A stretch of 64,000 nucleotides of DNA from Symsagittifera roscoffensis (taxonomy: Eukaryota; Xenacoelomorpha; Acoela; Convolutidae). Position numbers and translations under genes: made by a program. Location of the stretch: assembly GCF_963678635.1 (NCBI RefSeq), contig NW_026971161.1, positions 1-64,000 of the forward strand. The letters are read 5' to 3'. Of this stretch, positions 45,693-55,666 are shown piece by piece. The first letter of the stretch is position 1; every line of letters starts with the position of its first letter. The notes under the pieces were generated by a model. The model saw only the letters and a list, made by a program, of their open reading frames with translations, searched no databases and was not told the DNA's origin.

Positions 45693-46426
45693 TCCTCCAT
45701 GCGGTCACGGAAGTGATCGTCAAAATTGATGACTGTCATCTCTGGCTCCGATATTTTCGCAAATAACAGATCTTCACTCATGAGCTCCCGCAATGTGTGC
45801 TGCTCACACCAGTTCAGTGTACTACCGTCCACTGCCGATATGAGGTTCAGGTGCAGCACCGACCTCCTATATGCTTCCACTTTAACGCCAGGGAACGCAA
45901 ACGTGACTGCTGGTCCATAGATCACTGTCACCAACTCCGTGACTACTCTGATCAGCGCCAAGGGATCGGTCCTCATAGCCAACCTCAGATCCGTTAATAG
46001 CGGCATGCCTCCAACATGTCGTCTAACATCTTCCTCTCTTTCAATCGTCTCGTCTTCTCCCGTTCCAAAGCGATTTTGCTGTAAGAGATATTGGATAAGA
46101 GTGTGTCTCAGGTCTCTTATCTTGTTCCGCGAGTCCGTGGATTTCTTCATATCCAAGTTCCTCACTCTCTCTTTTATCTGCTCTGGACAACGTGCCAGTT
46201 TCATTACTCCTCCCAAGTTTCCGTGGGTAATTGCGATCAATGTCAGAAGTCCATCTAGCCGCAGGTTCTGTATTCCATCGGTGAGCAGTATCGCCGGTCC
46301 TTTCACGAAACTCTCCGCTCCGAATGTCACGAACAAGGCTATTAGTTCCACTATCGATACTCTCACTACTGCTTGGAGGAATTCCTTTATCAAATAGTGC
46401 GAGACTTTCGGGTAAACTTTTGCCAA
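45686..46426 (-). pseudogene. ORF2 middle region
   Basis: These 246 residues are in the same frame as the SGNH frame upstream, separated from it only by TGA codons at 46493-46495 and 46439-46441. Conserved blocks with the plus-strand element are GGMPLLTDLRLAMRTDP, VIYGPAVTFAFPG and LISAVDGSTLNWCEQ. The N-terminal part is hydrophobic (VELIALFVTFGAESF) but I would not call it a membrane segment. The function is unknown. Confidence 0.65.
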
Positions 46427-46492
46427 GAAGGACGCGGTTCATCCGGCTCCCAACCCTTCTAGCATGCTGTCTGTCCTTTCAAAGCCCTCCTG

Positions 46493-49366
46493 TCATTTCA
46501 CTTCCTGGGTCCAGAAGGTTTCCAGAGTAATCTGACACATTCTGTTTACAAACTCAGCAGTCTTTTCTCCGGCATTTTCCGCCAGGTTCACCTCCTTCAA
46601 CAAGTAGGCATGTATCTTCGTGATCATTACGGGGCCTTGCTGAAAAGCATCTGCACCCAATGCCGCTACCCTAGGGTTCAAGTGTAGCCACTGGTTGGCT
46701 TCCGGCTTGGTTCTCAGAACCATCGCCTCCAGATGAGCTCTCGTCTCTAGTGAATTTTTTCTTCTGGTGTCTTCATTTACCAATTCCATTGCTCGGAACC
46801 ATAAGTCGTTGGACATTGCCCTGATCTCTCGATGGTCGTCGTCTATTCCCGGTTTCAGTTTGAGTTGTCGACCGAAAATGGACAGTTTCAACCCCAGCAC
46901 TTCGCCCAACACTAACATGTGTAGCGCGTGGTCCTTGAATCCTCTCATAGCGTTTGAGATATCTGACCATACTGCAGGCAGTTCAGACTTAAGTGGCCTC
47001 AAGTTCTCCATTTCTATCATGCGATTCGGGGCTGATATGATCACATCATATTTTCCTTCCGAGAGTAAGGCCACAATTGCATACACGAATTTCAGTCCAT
47101 CCGGGAGATGTGCATATCCCGGAGACAACGCAAATACTACTCTCAATGCCACTTTATTGAATGACCCCTCCTTCGTTGCATCCACCACTTCACCCATCGA
47201 CTCCAGGATGTCTTTTATCGCTGTCCATACTGCGTTTTCTGCTGTTGTAGGATCTCTGAGCCTGCTCAGAAAACCTCTGCTGTGTAGATGGTCATTGATG
47301 CCAGCAAACACAATCGTAATTGGGTTCATGTCCGTCTGCCTTTGTACCCCTATAGCCAAAGATACTGATTGCAATAGGTCTAGGTCGACCGCGGCCAACA
47401 TTATGACGTCCGGCCAAAACAAAGACTTGGAGGTGTACACGAACTCTGAATTCGCTACTACCATAATCTTGGCCTTCCTCATCTCTGCTTTGTCATAGGC
47501 GGCGAAGATGGTCTCATCTCTCTTTATCGCTGTCAATCCGCCATATCTCTGGGCATCACCATCTTGGTTCACTAGTTTCGGGTACACTCTCTCCTTCACA
47601 TGACCAGGGGGTGTCGTCAGCTGCCTGAATATCTTCACGTGTTGTCCAATCGGCGCTCTCGTCGTCAGGAATCTTCCTGGTCTCTCTTCACGATTCCCTT
47701 CATCATGATTCAGTCTTACATCTTGCAACGGTCTCGCATTCACTGGTCCCATCGTGTTGTTAGAGGGCAGTCCCTCCAAATCAGCAAATCTCAAGGCCGT
47801 CGTGGAGCTGAAATTTATGCTAGCGGCTATCAACCAGTCTACGCCGGTTATCGAGTACAATCTGCTGACTGATAGCATCGCTCCATTCAGCATCCTCCTT
47901 GCATCTTCGATGAAGCTTACTCTCTGGAGATCCAGCTTCATTAGTTCGTCTTTGTATATATGCCAGGGAGACGGTATGGGTATCGACCACATCAATGAGC
48001 CTCTGCTCGGTCTCTCCTCTCTACTGGTACTCGTCGTCTCCAATCTAGTGTCCGATCTAGATGTGCCTGCTGTCTCTTCGATTGGATTGACAGGTCCTAT
48101 TCTTCTCCTAGGATGAATAGTCCTCCTCATCGGTGCTTCTCCCAATCGATCCTGTACGTCTGTTCTTCGACCTGGTTCGCTGGAGCTTTGTTGCCTGTAG
48201 TTCGTGACGGCCGGGACCGTACGCAAGCGTGTTTCCAAGCTAGGAGGCACAAAGGTGGTAATCACCGCGTCACTCACTGTTCCTTCTTCCTTCAGCACTC
48301 CTGTGTCAAAGAGTTCTGCTTCCAGCTCGTCCAACCGCTCTTGGAAGACTCGATTCAACCAAGCTTGTCCTTCAATACTGTCGAAGTGGATGCCATCTGC
48401 GGTCAGTCTGGCCTGATCCATGGCTCTCAACTCATGTTCGATGTCCATGAGGATCATTCTTTCGGCATTTCGACTTGCTAGGTTCCTCAAGATGTTGTTC
48501 CATCTTACGACTCCCTCGTTGTGCCTTCTTCCTGAGGCTGTCAGGCTTCTCGCGTTCATTGGCACAGTGCAAACGGTCAGTACCGCGCAACTGAATTTGT
48601 GCCAGAGGGTAGTAAACAAACACACCATCATTGACTCCCATAGTGCTTCCTGCTCGTCTGAACCTCTGGAGATGTCATTCGTCCCAACTAAGATCATCAC
48701 ATTGGGAATCCTCCCTGGATTCATCAGTTCCACCATCCGATATAACTGGGCTATCGTCGCTCCTCCAAAGGCCATCACCGTGGTGAACCATGAGGTCCTC
48801 AAATTCGAAAGCACTCTGACCAAGCTGTCTCCCAATATCAGATGAGATGTCCCGAGTGGTGGTTGCTGCAGGTTTACAGCCGGGCTCCAGGTAGCTCGAT
48901 TGAAGCAGGCCCTCGGATCTGTCTCCGGAACTCCCGTGAAATTATATTTCAATTGATTATTCTTTTGCACGTCTATTATACGAGACACTTTCTTCGCTGG
49001 CATCTTCCGCACTTTCCTCTCTGGGATTCTCGAACTCCCCATGAGTGGTGTCACGTTACTTATCCCTTGTCTGATCACGGTCTGGGAGAGTTGTACTCTG
49101 CCCGTATCGTCAATCGTTCCATAGGGTGCATTCTTGTTAGCGACCAGTCGTCCAGCTGTCTCTATCAGTTTCCTCACTGTCTGTTCTACGACGGGGTCAC
49201 CCAAGGTGTCACTAGGATCCGGGATCGTTACTCGATTTGTCTTTACTGGAGGTCGTATCTCCGTTGTTTGACTCATTTCTCTAGGCGTCAAGAGCTCCAT
49301 CGGGGACTGCACACGAGGAATATCCCTTGCAGGTATCCCTTTCTCCACGGCCGTTGTCAACGCCAT
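46493..49366 (-). CDS. ORF2 SGNH hydrolase and second module, 957-residue open frame
   Basis: An SGNH/GDSL hydrolase lies at residues 172-345. Block I is ILGDSLV with S181, block II FGGAT (200-204), block III VGTNDIS with N230, and block V DGIHFD with D324 and H327. All catalytic positions are intact. SGNH enzymes cleave ester bonds of lipids, sugars or sialic acids; the substrate here cannot be told. A second module around residue 689 has IVFAGINDHLHSRG and VFALSPGYAHLPDGLKFVYA, resembling a decayed SGNH copy without its serine. The frame opens upstream to a TAG at 49418, so the ATG at 49366 is not the real start. Confidence 0.8.
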   Translation of the reverse strand: MALTTAVEKGIPARDIPRVQSPMELLTPREMSQTTEIRPPVKTNRVTIPDPSDTLGDPVVEQTVRKLIETAGRLVANKNAPYGTIDDTGRVQLSQTVIRQGISNVTPLMGSSRIPERKVRKMPAKKVSRIIDVQKNNQLKYNFTGVPETDPRACFNRATWSPAVNLQQPPLGTSHLILGDSLVRVLSNLRTSWFTTVMAFGGATIAQLYRMVELMNPGRIPNVMILVGTNDISRGSDEQEALWESMMVCLFTTLWHKFSCAVLTVCTVPMNARSLTASGRRHNEGVVRWNNILRNLASRNAERMILMDIEHELRAMDQARLTADGIHFDSIEGQAWLNRVFQERLDELEAELFDTGVLKEEGTVSDAVITTFVPPSLETRLRTVPAVTNYRQQSSSEPGRRTDVQDRLGEAPMRRTIHPRRRIGPVNPIEETAGTSRSDTRLETTSTSREERPSRGSLMWSIPIPSPWHIYKDELMKLDLQRVSFIEDARRMLNGAMLSVSRLYSITGVDWLIAASINFSSTTALRFADLEGLPSNNTMGPVNARPLQDVRLNHDEGNREERPGRFLTTRAPIGQHVKIFRQLTTPPGHVKERVYPKLVNQDGDAQRYGGLTAIKRDETIFAAYDKAEMRKAKIMVVANSEFVYTSKSLFWPDVIMLAAVDLDLLQSVSLAIGVQRQTDMNPITIVFAGINDHLHSRGFLSRLRDPTTAENAVWTAIKDILESMGEVVDATKEGSFNKVALRVVFALSPGYAHLPDGLKFVYAIVALLSEGKYDVIISAPNRMIEMENLRPLKSELPAVWSDISNAMRGFKDHALHMLVLGEVLGLKLSIFGRQLKLKPGIDDDHREIRAMSNDLWFRAMELVNEDTRRKNSLETRAHLEAMVLRTKPEANQWLHLNPRVAALGADAFQQGPVMITKIHAYLLKEVNLAENAGEKTAEFVNRMCQITLETFWTQEVK

Positions 49367-49417
49367 CTGCTCCGATCGCTCTTTGTATTCCTGCCTTAAG
49401 CGCTCAATCTCTTGACC

Positions 49418-49783
49418 CTACTTTTTGTTGCAGTCTTCAAACAACTTTCTCCACATGTCCCGATTTTCCTCCATCTGGAGCATGCTTCTGGTCATCTCGT
49501 CCAGCTCCTTTTTCGTACTTTTCAGTTCTTCGTTCATCTCATCCAGACCTTGCATGGTTTGGTTCGTCTGAACTTCCTGTCCTACTTTCGCCCTTTTTGG
49601 TGGCACAGCTGCTCTCAGTGGTGAACCAGACGAGGTCGCCTCGCTGTTCATCTCCCGATGCATTCTCGTCAGCCCAGGTTTGGGCTTGGAGGGCATTGGC
49701 ATCTCACCTGGTTGGTAAGTCCTAGAACTTCCCAATCCAGGCTCATTCGCCAAGTCACTCCCTGAGAGACCCCGTTTCTCCAC
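49418..49783 (-). pseudogene. ORF2 coiled-coil region
   Basis: This is in the same frame as 49366-46493 and ends at a TAG (49418-49420). The second half is a clear coiled coil (MNEELKSTKKELDEMTRSM and following), at the same position as the LERDQA heptads of the plus-strand copy. It suggests ORF2 products self-associate. A frameshift near 49770 separates it from the N-terminal part. Confidence 0.65.
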
Positions 49784-50034
49784 CTCATCACTCTCATGTT
49801 TGGGCGGTCTAGTACTCCTCTTTCTCCATATGCTGCCATCAACAGGACTTCCGTGGGGCGGTCCCCACGGTTGTCGTGCCCCAAGATGTTGATCAGGGCG
49901 GTCAGCAACATGACTACCTCTGGGTCCTCCAGGGCGAAGTCTCGATCGATCAGCCGACGATAGATCGCATCTATCATCGGTCCTACATATGCCTCTGCCA
50001 GGTCCATCAATTCATCCAGGAGGAAGTTGTCCAT
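49669..50034 (-). pseudogene. ORF2 N-terminus, minus-strand element
   Basis: The start is chosen at MDNFLLDE because it aligns with the plus-strand element; an in-frame upstream ATG at 50082 is also possible. The conserved core is IYRRLIDRDF, LTALINILG and TEVLLMAAYGERGV. After about 100 residues the proper frame moves to 49783-49418, and the last codons here read out of frame. The family is unknown. Confidence 0.6.
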
Positions 50035-50435
50035 TCTATTCTTTTCAAGTTTGATTTGATTCGATTCGATTATTTGACTCAAGTGAGTAATTTAAATGAT
50101 CAATCAGGATCTAGAAAAGAAGTCACAAATATCACACTTGTCTGTTTCACCTTAACATATATCGTTAAAATTTGCTTAAAAACAGTTCAGATAAAAAGAT
50201 ATTTATCCTAAAATTTATTAAAATCAATTGGTTTCTAAAATTTTGGAATTCGACCTAAGAATGGACAGTCCAAACTATGGATCTATTCTCAAGATTGTCA
50301 TCTAGTTGTTCATGGTCACTAACCCCTACTTACCCATGATCTTAATAACCTAACACATAACATAACATAACATTACACACATATCACATATTACATACAA
50401 CTTAGTCTTTGGCCTAACACTCTCTCGCACATCAC
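50035..50435 (-). promoter_or_regulatory. Pol-ORF2 gap with a candidate splice acceptor
   Basis: Read on the minus strand, the gap contains GTGACTTCTTTTCTAG ending at 50111, a good pyrimidine-rich 3' splice site 77 bases before the ORF2 ATG at 50034. Earlier in the same gap lies GGTAAGTAGG (about 50329-50338), a donor-like match. An ORF2 message made by splicing, as retroviruses make env, would explain how a second long frame is expressed. This is inference from sequence only. Confidence 0.4.
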
Positions 50436-51101
50436 TCAGCCTATACTTAAGTAATATTTCTTATGTAGATATACTTGTTTGTTCGTATCAGAGAATATCA
50501 CGTGTACAAGCGCGTACAATTCCCGAGGATGCAGTCTTCCTCTGTTTGGATCGTACACTGGAAGCGAGAGCTCCTTCACATCCATTTCGACAAGGAAGTC
50601 CCTCAGCCTCGTCAAAGACAAGACTAGGTTCTCTGGGTCCACGTGCTGCTTCTCCGTCGCCCTCGTTACCAAGAAGCATAAGTACTTTCCCGGTATCTGC
50701 GACACCGCCGGATGTAAGGCTGCTACGCCCCCTATCCCTGGTCTTTGCTTCCAAAGGAATTCCACGTTTTTGTATTCTCTCTTAAAATCTGCCGCTAACG
50801 CTGTCCTAAAACTCATGTCTTCGGTGATTGCTATCGCACATGTTCTGTTTGTGAGTATGAAATCACTGTCTCTTAGTACTATGTTACTAGAATATTCATT
50901 TGGTAAGTTAAAATATGACTCAACTACCCTGCCTATGTCAGGTTTCTTAAGTTCTTCGCCTGTTTCTGCTTCTAAGTCTCCTGTTTCTCTTGCTATTCTT
51001 AATTTTTTTATTATCAAGTTTTCAGTGTGGGTAAGTCCTACCCCCACTCCCCGGACAAAAATATCCATCGACGTCCCCGTCGATCGCATACCGGGTATCA
51101 A
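50436..51101 (-). pseudogene. Macro-like domain at the C-terminus of Pol
   Basis: It is in frame with the integrase frame, separated by one TAG at 51138-51140, so it is the end of Pol. The pattern is SDFILTNRTCAIAITEDMS, ALAADFKREYKNVEF, GIGGVAALH, KYLCFLVTR, LTRLRDFLVEM, ELSLPVYDP and VHVIFSDTNKQVYLH. The order of strands and helices matches TARG1/OARD1-type macro domains, which hydrolyse ADP-ribose esters. The loop GCGLD of TARG1 reads as DPNRGR here, so the catalytic aspartate looks missing. Conservation in both giant elements argues it is kept for a purpose. Confidence 0.62.
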
Positions 51102-51137
51102 GTCAAGGTTAGAAGCTGGAATGAGTAGTCGTCCTTC

Positions 51138-52832
51138 CTAGGCAGCCCAGGAAGGATCATCTCGTTCAGTCTTGATGTATTTCATGCTTTCACGATCTAC
51201 GTCTTGAATCATGACGCTGGTCTCCTCTGGATCCGAGGTCGTTTCATTCAGCCACTCTAAGACACGCATGTTCGTCAGGTCTTGTTCATATGACTGCTGT
51301 TGCTCATCGCCGAATTCTACCTCGGGTTTCGACCAGTCGTCAACCCACTCATCGTCGTGATCATCGACTATGTCAATGTCTTGTGACACAGTTACTTCCT
51401 CTAGACCCACTACTTCCTCCACTATCTTCTTTAGATCTATCCTATCCACTACAAAGTCGTCACCGTAAGGATTGTATTTCTTTCTTGGTCTCATCCCATC
51501 CTTCTGACGAGTCTGTATGGTGAACGGAAGATCCGGTTCCAAGTTCTTGGGAACCTCTATCTGTTCGGGATCCTGCCAATCTTCCTCTGCGTAGGGTAAG
51601 GTTTCATCGTCCGCTTCGATCTGTTCGTTTGGATCCAGGTCCAGCGGTGTATCCGTACCTTCCTCTACGACTTCGTTTCCATCGTTCTTCTCCCTGGTGC
51701 CTTTTTCATTGACCTCAGAAGCAGGATTAATCATTAGATAATCCCCTTCTTCCATGTCTGCAGGTATACACCAGTCTTCTGTCGATGGATTGTGTGGCTT
51801 GATGTTCTCGTAGTGGGCGGCTCGGCCAGTACTCAGTCTATAAAAGCGTCCCTCCTGGTGCACCTCTGTAATCATGAAGGGTCCCCTCCACTTTTTTAGG
51901 AGCTTCTTTGTCCCTTTCGGTGGTATAACGTTCTGAAATACCCATACGTAGTCTCCCACCGAGTAAGCCTTTGCACCAGCTGCTTTCTTGTCGAATTTTT
52001 TCCTCTGCCTTGCCTGTGCCTGCTGAGTGTTTCGTCTACAGAAATCGTTCAGCTCCTGTTGGCGTCTGATCACATCCCTCACGTAGACCTGTGGGGACGT
52101 TTTCTTTCCCTCATATTCTGGGTAGAAGAAGGTTAAGGGTAAAGACTTTTCGTGTCCAGTTAGCATCATGTGTGGACTGACTCCAGTGGTGGAGTGTTGC
52201 GTGCTGTTATATGCTCCCATCACTTGTGGAAGGTATCTGTCCCAATCGGTCATGTACCTGGAACAATATACTCTCAGCATCGACACTAACGTTCTGTTCT
52301 GTCTTTCCACTAAGCCATTCGTCTGAGGGTGGTATGTCGTGGAGTGAGCCTGAGCGACCTGTGAGCGTCTCATAAGCTCTTTCGTAAGCTCTCCTACGAA
52401 AGCTGTTCCATTATCCGATTGAAACGTCATCGGACAACCATGTCTTGCTATCCACGTAATGATCAGGTGGTCGCATGTCTCTTCCGCCGAGGCAGTTATG
52501 CAGGGCACGGCCTCTGCATACTTCGTGAAGTGATCTATCATGACCAGCACCTGATTATAACCATTGTCTGTCATGCATATCTTTTGGTGATCTATTTGCA
52601 CCACCTCGTTGAATTCAGACGACTCGATCGATTGTAAAGGAAATCGCAACTTCCTTGGATCCTTGACCTGTTGGCATGACAGACATGCTGTTACCCATTT
52701 CTCGCATGCCTTTTTCATCCCAGGCCACTCAAAGCGCTTCAGGATCCTCTGATATACTTTGTCGATCCCCTGATGGCCCATCTGATCATGTGACCTGAAT
52801 AATAGTTCTGTCTGATAGAGTTGCGGTAACAC
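51138..52832 (-). CDS. Integrase and acidic linker, minus-strand element
   Basis: This 564-residue open frame is part of Pol, and its ATG is internal. The HHCC zinc part is HDQMGHQGIDK with CLSCQQVKD. The DDE core has QIDHQK, QSDNGTAF and NGLVERQNR, all intact, and a GPY/F-type module (WRGPFMITEV, RFYRL) follows. The last about 200 residues are an acidic linker leading to the macro-like domain. A TAA at 52866-52868 separates it from the upstream Pol frame. It is the best-preserved integrase here. Confidence 0.9.
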   Translation of the reverse strand: MLPQLYQTELLFRSHDQMGHQGIDKVYQRILKRFEWPGMKKACEKWVTACLSCQQVKDPRKLRFPLQSIESSEFNEVVQIDHQKICMTDNGYNQVLVMIDHFTKYAEAVPCITASAEETCDHLIITWIARHGCPMTFQSDNGTAFVGELTKELMRRSQVAQAHSTTYHPQTNGLVERQNRTLVSMLRVYCSRYMTDWDRYLPQVMGAYNSTQHSTTGVSPHMMLTGHEKSLPLTFFYPEYEGKKTSPQVYVRDVIRRQQELNDFCRRNTQQAQARQRKKFDKKAAGAKAYSVGDYVWVFQNVIPPKGTKKLLKKWRGPFMITEVHQEGRFYRLSTGRAAHYENIKPHNPSTEDWCIPADMEEGDYLMINPASEVNEKGTREKNDGNEVVEEGTDTPLDLDPNEQIEADDETLPYAEEDWQDPEQIEVPKNLEPDLPFTIQTRQKDGMRPRKKYNPYGDDFVVDRIDLKKIVEEVVGLEEVTVSQDIDIVDDHDDEWVDDWSKPEVEFGDEQQQSYEQDLTNMRVLEWLNETTSDPEETSVMIQDVDRESMKYIKTERDDPSWAA

Positions 52833-52865
52833 TATCGCGTTATACTTGTATAGGACTCTGTCTTC

Positions 52866-53732
52866 TTATCTTTTTTTGCAAGCCACGATCCCGTCCTTGT
52901 TCAAATATAACCTCCCTTCCTTCTGCATGAAGTATTGTCTCAGGATGCGATAACTATCTTCCTCGAGGTCCCCTTTATCCGGAGAACCATTCTCGATCCA
53001 CCTTTTCAGGTTGCTTGTCATGCGATCATTTCTCTGCGCCCTTAGAAGGTCCGAGAGTCTGTATCTCGCCTTCAAGTACGTCTTCATGACCCTCATCTGA
53101 CTATTCAGCTCGTTGGGCTGATGTGTGTCTTCTTCCGTCTTAACGCACCAAATCTTCGCCAACGGTTGTGTTTCTTGTTCAAACGGCTGAAGATCAGTCC
53201 TGACTACCTCTTTCTGCGGCAACAGGCTTATCGAACGTTTCGATACCGCAATCGTTTCTAAGTCATCCGCTGCGTTGTCAAAGACTCTTTCGCTTGGTAT
53301 TAGGTAGCGATCACTGTCAGGATCCTGGTACACTTCTCTGTCCAGGTCCCTTGCCCGAGTTTCCACTAGTAGCGTGTGTATCGCTAGTTCTGACAGTTCT
53401 GATCCCGAACTCGAGATCCTGTCTGAATAGGTGTCCATTCCTGAGTTTCGGGAATCATCATCCGTCGAAGAGGTTGTGCTGGAGACTGCGCTCTCCTCCA
53501 GATCATGTCTGTGCTTTCTTCGCATCCATCTGAACTCCCCGGACAAAACCTTGTTCTCTAGGTCCTGTTTCTCATCAGGAATTTCCTCGTCTATCTCAGA
53601 CTCCCCGGGCAAATTTCCTTGTCCCGGGTGTTGATCTTGTGATCGCTGGTTCTTCTCATCATCTGTCTCCCCGGACAAATAGTCCTGCAGCAGATTTTGT
53701 TCTACCTCTTCACCCTCTTTATCCCGGTCCAC
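52866..53732 (-). pseudogene. Pol spacer between RNase H and integrase, distal part
   Basis: 288 residues, strongly charged, with LKARYRLSDLLRAQRNDRMTSN, a block also present in the plus-strand element (near 25860). The short string LSGE recurs in this spacer. It is in frame with the integrase across one TAA and is shifted relative to 54201-53719. No known domain was identified. Confidence 0.65.
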
Positions 53733-54210
53733 AAAGGTGACGGTTTTCTTTCGCTTGCGTCCTACAATCCCTCTCGTTCTCCTCGTGCTGTCGTCTGGAC
53801 GGCATGATCTTCACCTTCTCCCTGACTGTTAGCGATGCCACTGCTGCTGTCCACTCGGGGTCATCTCTGGTCACTTCTCTTTCTAACAATCCACCCAGCA
53901 TCCGCATCACTTGTGGTGTGACTTGCACCGTTTTATCCAATAATGAGAGGCTGTTTATATTCATGCGAGAGAGTTCTTGCTGGACCAGGTTCGAGCGCAG
54001 CAACAAATCCAAGGGGACCGGGTCCTCCTTGGACAGGATCTTTATCTCGGCTGCTTTCTCTACAGGTAACTCAGGGTGCCCTGGAATTGAATGTCCAGAC
54101 TTATCCAACCATCTCGTTAAGGGAAGCGCTTCATAAGTTTCTTTGTCCAGAAACGAGAATCCCTCCTTTATTTCCGCCTGATTGGCCTGCTTCTGCTCCA
54201 ATCTTTCATA
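53719..54210 (-). pseudogene. Pol spacer after RNase H, left of the mariner insertion
   Basis: This continues Pol directly after the transposon. The block GFSFLDKETYEALPLTRWLDKSG matches GFSFMDKETYNSLPLMRWLDKSG in the plus-strand element at 24940-25005, where it follows RNase H without interruption. Its other half lies at 55669 and above. A frameshift near 53720 ends this frame. Confidence 0.7.
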
Positions 54211-55666
54211 CAGGGTGTTTCAAATAAACTGTAATGTTACAAAAGCTTCTCATTTCATAACTGTTGATCAGTTCGACTTCAAATTCGGTGATATTATGTA
54301 GAACAGGCGGAGATTTGATAAAACTCAAAAACTGCGTTGATGAATTGAACTCGATAGTGAATACCCGCGATTTTCCAACTATCTCACGCTTCCACGCAAC
54401 AAAAAATTTTTTAAACTATTTGTTCATACGTAAATGAAAACAACGAAATGGTTTTCACAGTAAACGAAGAAAAACGGATCATTTGTTTGTTTGCAATTTA
54501 TGAATCCCCAACTGAAGTTCGGAGAAGATATATCAATGAATATTACATTGCCCCACGCGTTGCATCAACACTTCAACTTAGGCAGTTTATCAGAGTGTGG
54601 AAACGGTTCCAAGAAAGAGGCGGGTTATCTAAATTTCAAGGGCAGCATCAAAAAGGAACGGGGTTACCAGGAACCGATGAAGCGAATGCCAGTATTATAA
54701 GACACTTTGATTTTCATCCTAATGATTCAATAACTAAAGCAGCAGCTGATTTGGGGTTGAGCCGCACCACAACTTGGAGAGTCGCGAGAGCTGCCAAAAT
54801 GAAGCCCTACAAAGTGCTCAAAACACACCAAATTAAAGAGGCGAACTTCGGCTTGAGACTTACTTTTGGTGTCTGGTGCTTGAGCAAGATTGAAACAGCG
54901 GCAGATTTCACATCACGGGTGATTTTCTCAGACGAAAAGTGGTGGGTGCTCGACAGCTCTCCAAATTCTCAAAACGATAGGAGATGGAGTTTAGTTAACC
55001 CCAGAGAATACGCGGAGTGCAAGTACCAGGGCAAAAAGAAAGTGATGTGCTGGATGGGTTTCCTTCAAGGAGCTGTTCTTGGCCCGTTTTGGTTCGTAGA
55101 CGAACAGCAACGACCAATAACACTGAACCAGTTTTCGTATCTGAACATGCTGGAACACGACCTCTGGCCAGTCCTTCGAGAACGACGAAACTGGAGGCGC
55201 ATATGGTTTATGCAAGACGGAGCCACATGTCACTGCACGGGACGCGTACTCAGTTGGCTTGGGACAAAGTTCAACGACAGAATTATAAGTAGACGAACCC
55301 CTATACCCTGGCCACCTCAGAGTCCGGACCTGAATCCCCTGGATTTTTGGCTGTGGGGTCATCTGGGGAAAATTGTTCATGGTGCGAATCCACGAAGTAT
55401 TGACGAACTCATGCAAACTGTAGAAGATGCCCGAAATACAATAACGCCCGATAATATCGAAGAGTCATTGAGAAATTTGACGAAAAGATTACAAAGCTGT
55501 GTTGCTCAAAACGGCGGACTTTTTCAGCATCTTTTATAAAACAATTTTATCAGATATTCAAATCTCCGCCACTTATCTATCTTGTGCAGAAAACATTGTG
55601 TATTTATCTCTTCTCAAAAAAAAGTTATAGCGTTTTATAAAATTACAGTTTATTTGAAACACCCTG
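54211..55666 (+). mobile_element. Tc1/mariner-like transposon, apparently complete
   Basis: A 1,456-bp element with perfect 25-bp terminal inverted repeats (54211-54235 and 55642-55666, starting CAGGGTGTTTC). A TA dinucleotide lies on each side (54209-54210 and 55667-55668), as expected for this superfamily. It sits inside the Pol gene of the giant minus-strand element, after RNase H, and is transcribed the other way. Intact ends and an intact transposase indicate a recent insertion. Confidence 0.95.
54448..55539 (+). CDS. Tc1/mariner-like transposase, intact
   Basis: This 363-residue transposase cuts and pastes the element. The N-terminal half has helix-turn-helix character (about residues 10-55 and 90-120). 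The catalytic triad is D162 in FSDEKWW, D257 in MQDGATCH and D294 in PQSPDLNPLDFWLWG. That gives 36 residues between the last two, against 34 in classic mariner. There are no internal stops. The start is the first ATG, 237 bases inside the left repeat end. It is the only fully open mobile-element gene in the window and may be active. Confidence 0.93.
   Translation: MVFTVNEEKRIICLFAIYESPTEVRRRYINEYYIAPRVASTLQLRQFIRVWKRFQERGGLSKFQGQHQKGTGLPGTDEANASIIRHFDFHPNDSITKAAADLGLSRTTTWRVARAAKMKPYKVLKTHQIKEANFGLRLTFGVWCLSKIETAADFTSRVIFSDEKWWVLDSSPNSQNDRRWSLVNPREYAECKYQGKKKVMCWMGFLQGAVLGPFWFVDEQQRPITLNQFSYLNMLEHDLWPVLRERRNWRRIWFMQDGATCHCTGRVLSWLGTKFNDRIISRRTPIPWPPQSPDLNPLDFWLWGHLGKIVHGANPRSIDELMQTVEDARNTITPDNIEESLRNLTKRLQSCVAQNGGLFQHLL

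Noticed and set aside
45686-46426. Membrane segment in the hydrophobic start of the ORF2 middle region, hinting at an envelope protein
   Set aside because: The hydrophobic stretch is short and contains charged residues, and the plus-strand copy does not conserve it.
46767-47498. Plus-strand 243-codon frame and similar frames opposite ORF2 and the macro-like domain (e.g. 50479-51141)
   Set aside because: They mirror conserved minus-strand coding and have no motif of their own.
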